A DNA stretch of 64,000 bases from Planctomycetes bacterium syqfu (GTDB lineage Bacteria > Planctomycetota > Phycisphaerae > Phycisphaerales > Phycisphaeraceae): NCBI GenBank assembly GCA_020974905.1, contig CP087563.1, forward strand, positions 7,192,001 to 7,256,000, given 5' to 3'. Below the pieces are notes generated by a model. That model was not told the DNA's origin. It did no database searches and saw nothing but the letters and a program-made list of their open reading frames with translations. How positions within the stretch are numbered: position 1 is the stretch's first letter; every line of letters starts with the position of its first letter. The translations under genes were made by a program, and so were the position numbers. Below, in pieces: positions 61,588 through 64,000 of the stretch.

Positions 61588-62622
61588 ATGCCCAGAACCA
61601 AGCAGACAACCAAGACTGGGATTATTGCCATCGCCAAGGTTGCGGGTGTTGCACCTTCGACAGTATCACGTTTTTTTAATAACGGGCAGGTGTCCGCCAA
61701 GACACGGGCCAAGATTGAAAAAGCAGTGGAAAAGACCGGCTATCGACCTGATGCCCGAGCAGCGTCACTGCGCCGTGGCTCGACGAATCGGATTGGGGTG
61801 ATCCTGCCTGACGCCGGGAATCCGGCATACAGCATTGCGATGCGCGTGTTTCACGACCAGCTTCGAGAGCATGGTTATTCGATGGTGCTTGGCTGCACCT
61901 ATGGTTCGGTTGAGGAAGAACACAAGCTTCTGCAATTCATGCAGCAGGATCATGTGGATGGGATCATTCTTTACACCTGTGAAGGGCCACAGGACAAAAT
62001 CAGCCATCAAATGCTCAAGCAACTTTTGGATCAGAAGATACCGATTGTCTATGTGGGGAAACAGAACACGCTCTTGCCGACCGACAATCTGAGTGTTGAC
62101 AATAAACTTGGTATCGAAAAAGCGGTGCGTTATCTCAAACGAATCGGCCGAAAGCACATTGCCTTTCTCTCTGGTGATACTTCAAACTGGGCGTATCAGC
62201 AGCGCGTTGAAAGTTTCAAGCGTGCCATCAAATCGCTCAAACTCAAAACATCCCCTAAGTCCATTCTTGCGCATGGGCAATCGACTGTCGAGACCGGCAG
62301 CGCTTTGTTCCCCAAACTCATGGAACAAGCTCCCCGGACGGATGCAATCATTTGTTCCAATGACACGATGGCCATCGGGGCGATGTATGCTGCTCAGCAG
62401 TTAGGGATGAAGGTGCCAGAGGATTTGGCGGTGATTGGGTTTGATGACATTCAAATGGCCAGTTTGGTGCGACCACAACTCACGACAATACGTCAGCCAA
62501 TATTGGATATTGCTCAACAAACCTGCCAGTTCCTGTTAAGCCGGTTGTCGGGTGATATGGCATCCATGGCCCTGCAAAGTTTGCTTCTGGAGCCGGAACT
62601 GGTGGTTCGCGAAAGTGCGTAA
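61588..62622 (+). CDS. LacI-family transcriptional regulator
   Basis: From the ATG at 61588 the protein has 344 residues. Residues about 10-60 are the LacI helix-turn-helix and hinge (IIAIAKVAGVAPSTVSRFFN, VSAKTRAKIEKAVEKTGYRP). The rest is the periplasmic-binding-protein-like sugar sensor (RIGVILPDAGNPAYSIAMRV, DGIILYTCEGP, VIGFDDIQMASLVRP). It probably represses the divergent ADP-ribosylglycohydrolase gene through the operator at 61438. The longer frame from 61504 would read through the promoter, so it is not used. Confidence 0.92.
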   Translation: MPRTKQTTKTGIIAIAKVAGVAPSTVSRFFNNGQVSAKTRAKIEKAVEKTGYRPDARAASLRRGSTNRIGVILPDAGNPAYSIAMRVFHDQLREHGYSMVLGCTYGSVEEEHKLLQFMQQDHVDGIILYTCEGPQDKISHQMLKQLLDQKIPIVYVGKQNTLLPTDNLSVDNKLGIEKAVRYLKRIGRKHIAFLSGDTSNWAYQQRVESFKRAIKSLKLKTSPKSILAHGQSTVETGSALFPKLMEQAPRTDAIICSNDTMAIGAMYAAQQLGMKVPEDLAVIGFDDIQMASLVRPQLTTIRQPILDIAQQTCQFLLSRLSGDMASMALQSLLLEPELVVRESA

Positions 62623-62653
62623 ATCTTTTGCCAGATTTTATTTGCCAATCGAC

Positions 62654-62681
62654 TTGCCAAGCTCTGAACAATCCGTATAAT
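62654..62681 (+). promoter_or_regulatory. Promoter of tRNA-Arg
   Basis: TTGCCA (62654-62659), a 16-base spacer and a perfect TATAAT (62676-62681) precede the tRNA by 34 bases. Confidence 0.65.
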
Positions 62682-62715
62682 GATTCGTCTAATTGGTGAT
62701 TGCCACCAAACAAGG

Positions 62716-62789
62716 GCACCCATAGCTCAATTGGATAGAGCGGCGGTCTACGGAACCGCAGGTTTCAGGTTCGAATCCTGATGGGTGTA
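62716..62789 (+). tRNA. tRNA-Arg (anticodon ACG)
   Basis: The arms are GCACCCA/TGGGTGT (first pair G-T), D arm GCTC...GAGC, anticodon stem GCGGT/ACCGC around loop CTACGGA, and T arm TCAGG-TTCGAAT-CCTGA. The anticodon ACG would be read as ICG after deamination. CCA is not encoded. A terminator follows. Confidence 0.93.
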
Positions 62790-62798
62790 TTAATTAAA

Positions 62799-62838
62799 AA
62801 AACTCCGACACAGAGTCCAGGCTGATCGGGGTTTTTTT
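62799..62838 (+). terminator. Terminator after tRNA-Arg
   Basis: AACTCCGA and TCGGGGTT form a hairpin with one G-T pair and a 17-base loop, followed by seven T. Confidence 0.75.
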
Positions 62839-62865
62839 ATGCGCCGATTTAGTGTCATGGGCCTG

Positions 62866-63642
62866 TTATCGGTTGTCCTGTCGGTATTGGCCGGGGGCTT
62901 TGCCGGTGACTTGCTTGAATCGCCGGGAGAATTGCTGGACATCTGCAAAACCACAAATCGCTGGCAAGGCTTTAAGGGGTAGCTGAGAGTTAAGCAGCAG
63001 GTCACAGGCATGTTCTATGCGTAGTTCAGTCAACGCCTGGTAAATCGTCATGTCATAGTGTTCGCGATAAACATGCCGCAGGTAATCGAGGCTGATATCC
63101 AGGGCGTCAGAGACTTGTTGAAGTTGCTGAATTTCCCGCCAATGGGTCCGCAGATAGCCATGTGCAGCATCCGCCATTTCCTGTCGGCGCGAGGTGGGTT
63201 GGTTGCGTGGTTCAAACCGTTGTCCCAATCTCAGTATCTCCAGGAGAGCAGCGGTTAATCGGTGATCTGCAATTTGCTGTTCCTGTGCATTTTGAGGCTT
63301 GGGTAATGTGGACAGCGCAACCAGTTCCGCAGCCGGATAATGGTCTGGAAGTATGGGGTAGGAACAGGCGTAGTTGATTCGTCGTGTGAGTTGACGTTGA
63401 GCGGTAAAGAGAATGCAGCAGTCAATGCCTTCGGTCTCCTGAGTTTGTCGGTGAAATTCTCCTACAGGGGTGATTTGAATTTCTGAATCACAGAAAGACA
63501 CGTTACCAAACTGCTCCGTCTGAACAAGACCACAACCAGATTGGTGGTAAACCAGTTCCATGGCATGGTGGTTGTGACGCCCCCCGACACCACATGGAAC
63601 CTGTGCTTGCCAACCAAAAGTAAATTGAGCCAAATTTGCCAT
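62866..63642 (-). CDS. AraC-family transcriptional regulator
   Basis: The 258-residue protein has an N-terminal cupin-like sensor (1-110: FTFGWQAQVPCGVGGRHNHH, AMELVYHQSGCGLV) and a C-terminal double helix-turn-helix (about 165-255: QVSDALDISLDYLRHVYREH and KALPAICGFADVQQFSRRFK with GKAPGQYR). It is divergent from a dehydrogenase gene starting at 63834, its probable target. The gap holds the direct repeat TTGCATGTCAC / TTGCATCAC (63781-63809), possible AraC half-sites. Confidence 0.9.
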   Translation of the reverse strand: MANLAQFTFGWQAQVPCGVGGRHNHHAMELVYHQSGCGLVQTEQFGNVSFCDSEIQITPVGEFHRQTQETEGIDCCILFTAQRQLTRRINYACSYPILPDHYPAAELVALSTLPKPQNAQEQQIADHRLTAALLEILRLGQRFEPRNQPTSRRQEMADAAHGYLRTHWREIQQLQQVSDALDISLDYLRHVYREHYDMTIYQALTELRIEHACDLLLNSQLPLKALPAICGFADVQQFSRRFKQVTGKAPGQYRQDNR

Positions 63643-63833
63643 TGAAAGAAGATCGGTCTGATAAGTTTAATCTCGTTAATATGCTTTTATTTTAGTCATA
63701 TGTGGACTGATTGGGTAATAAAAAAATGAGAACAAGCCGGAATGGATAAAAAATGAGCCGTTCTGGCCATGGATTGTTATTGCATGTCACTGCTATCCTT
63801 CTTGCATCACAAACGATCATGAAAGGATGAATG

Positions 63834-64000
63834 ATGACGCGTGCGCTTCGTTACGCTGCTCCACGGCAAGCCAGTATTGTTTCAACTGACCAACCCAAGG
63901 CTCAAGGCAAAACCAGTATCGCCAGGACGCTGTTGACTTCGATCAGTGCGGGGACAGAGATGGGGTTTTACCGTGGGACCGCACCGCAGTTAAACAGTGT
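63834..64000 (+). CDS. Zinc-type medium-chain dehydrogenase/reductase (partial, runs off the right edge)
   Basis: Only the first 55 codons are present. TLLTSISAGTEMGFYRG is the conserved start of a subgroup of zinc-binding alcohol dehydrogenase-like proteins (S-A-I-S-A-G-T-E-x-x-x-Y-R-G). The rest, with Rossmann fold, is outside the window. AAAGGA stands 6 bases before the chosen ATG (63834); ATG 63831 is in the same frame. Confidence 0.7.
   Translation, partial: MTRALRYAAPRQASIVSTDQPKAQGKTSIARTLLTSISAGTEMGFYRGTAPQLNS

Noticed and set aside
62716-62789. tRNA-Arg as attachment site of an integrated element
   Set aside because: No integrase gene and no repeated tRNA 3' end are found in the window.

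Overview
The window looks like chromosomal DNA of a planctomycete, most likely of the Phycisphaerae. The indications are two GroEL copies around one GroES, a histone-H1-like (Hc1-type) protein, a fused CobA-HemD, a FabZ of unusual layout, a Gfo/Idh/MocA- and AraC/LacI/GntR-rich sugar lifestyle, and many genes without a clear Shine-Dalgarno site. This is inferred from gene content; no rRNA or named marker proves it. GC is moderate, and there is no prophage, IS transposase or CRISPR array.

Layout. 1-5.4 kb: sugar regulators (GntR partial, AraC), a Gfo/Idh/MocA oxidoreductase and a three-domain membrane glycosyltransferase. 5.5-9.4 kb: tRNA-Gly, a large protein of unknown function and a Cys-rich metal-efflux permease. 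9.5-12.4 kb: two tandem PilT-type ATPases. 12.7-19.3 kb (minus strand): a chaperone block groEL2-groES-groEL1-dnaJ-grpE with an FmdB-type zinc ribbon, broken up by inverted-repeat elements, one of which carries a four-helix-bundle gene. 19.8-22.7 kb: a histidine kinase split by a frameshift, and its response regulator. 23.1-28.3 kb: carbohydrate genes (GH57-like hydrolase, alginate-lyase family protein, ThuA protein, aldo/keto reductase) and an AT-rich AbiTii-like gene. 28.7-35.3 kb: a complete seven-gene Mrp Na+/H+ antiporter operon. 35.7-40.4 kb: HIT, a broken GxxExxY gene, PilZ, CobA-HemD, isochorismatase, an Hc1-like protein and FabZ. 40.7-46.9 kb: nuoJKLMN, the proton-pumping arm of complex I. 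47-50.9 kb: a basic nucleoid-type protein, a second Gfo/Idh/MocA and 3-methyladenine glycosylase. 50.9-56.1 kb: the ResB/CcsA cytochrome c assembly pair and a CLC transporter of probable fluoride type. 56.6-59.7 kb: 2-oxoacid:ferredoxin oxidoreductase (korAB). 59.9-64 kb: an ADP-ribosylglycohydrolase under a LacI-type operator, the LacI regulator, tRNA-Arg, an AraC regulator and the start of a zinc-type dehydrogenase.

Two themes stand out. First, short non-coding inverted-repeat elements lie in at least eight intergenic gaps. They fall into recognisable families. Two of them enclose a small gene (a four-helix-bundle protein and a GxxExxY protein), and related copies without cargo sit elsewhere in the window. 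Second, at least four genes (GntR, GH57-like, HIT, LacI) have a good sigma70-type promoter whose -10 box ends only 6-7 bases before the ATG, so their mRNAs should be leaderless. Two of these loci also carry clear dyad operators.
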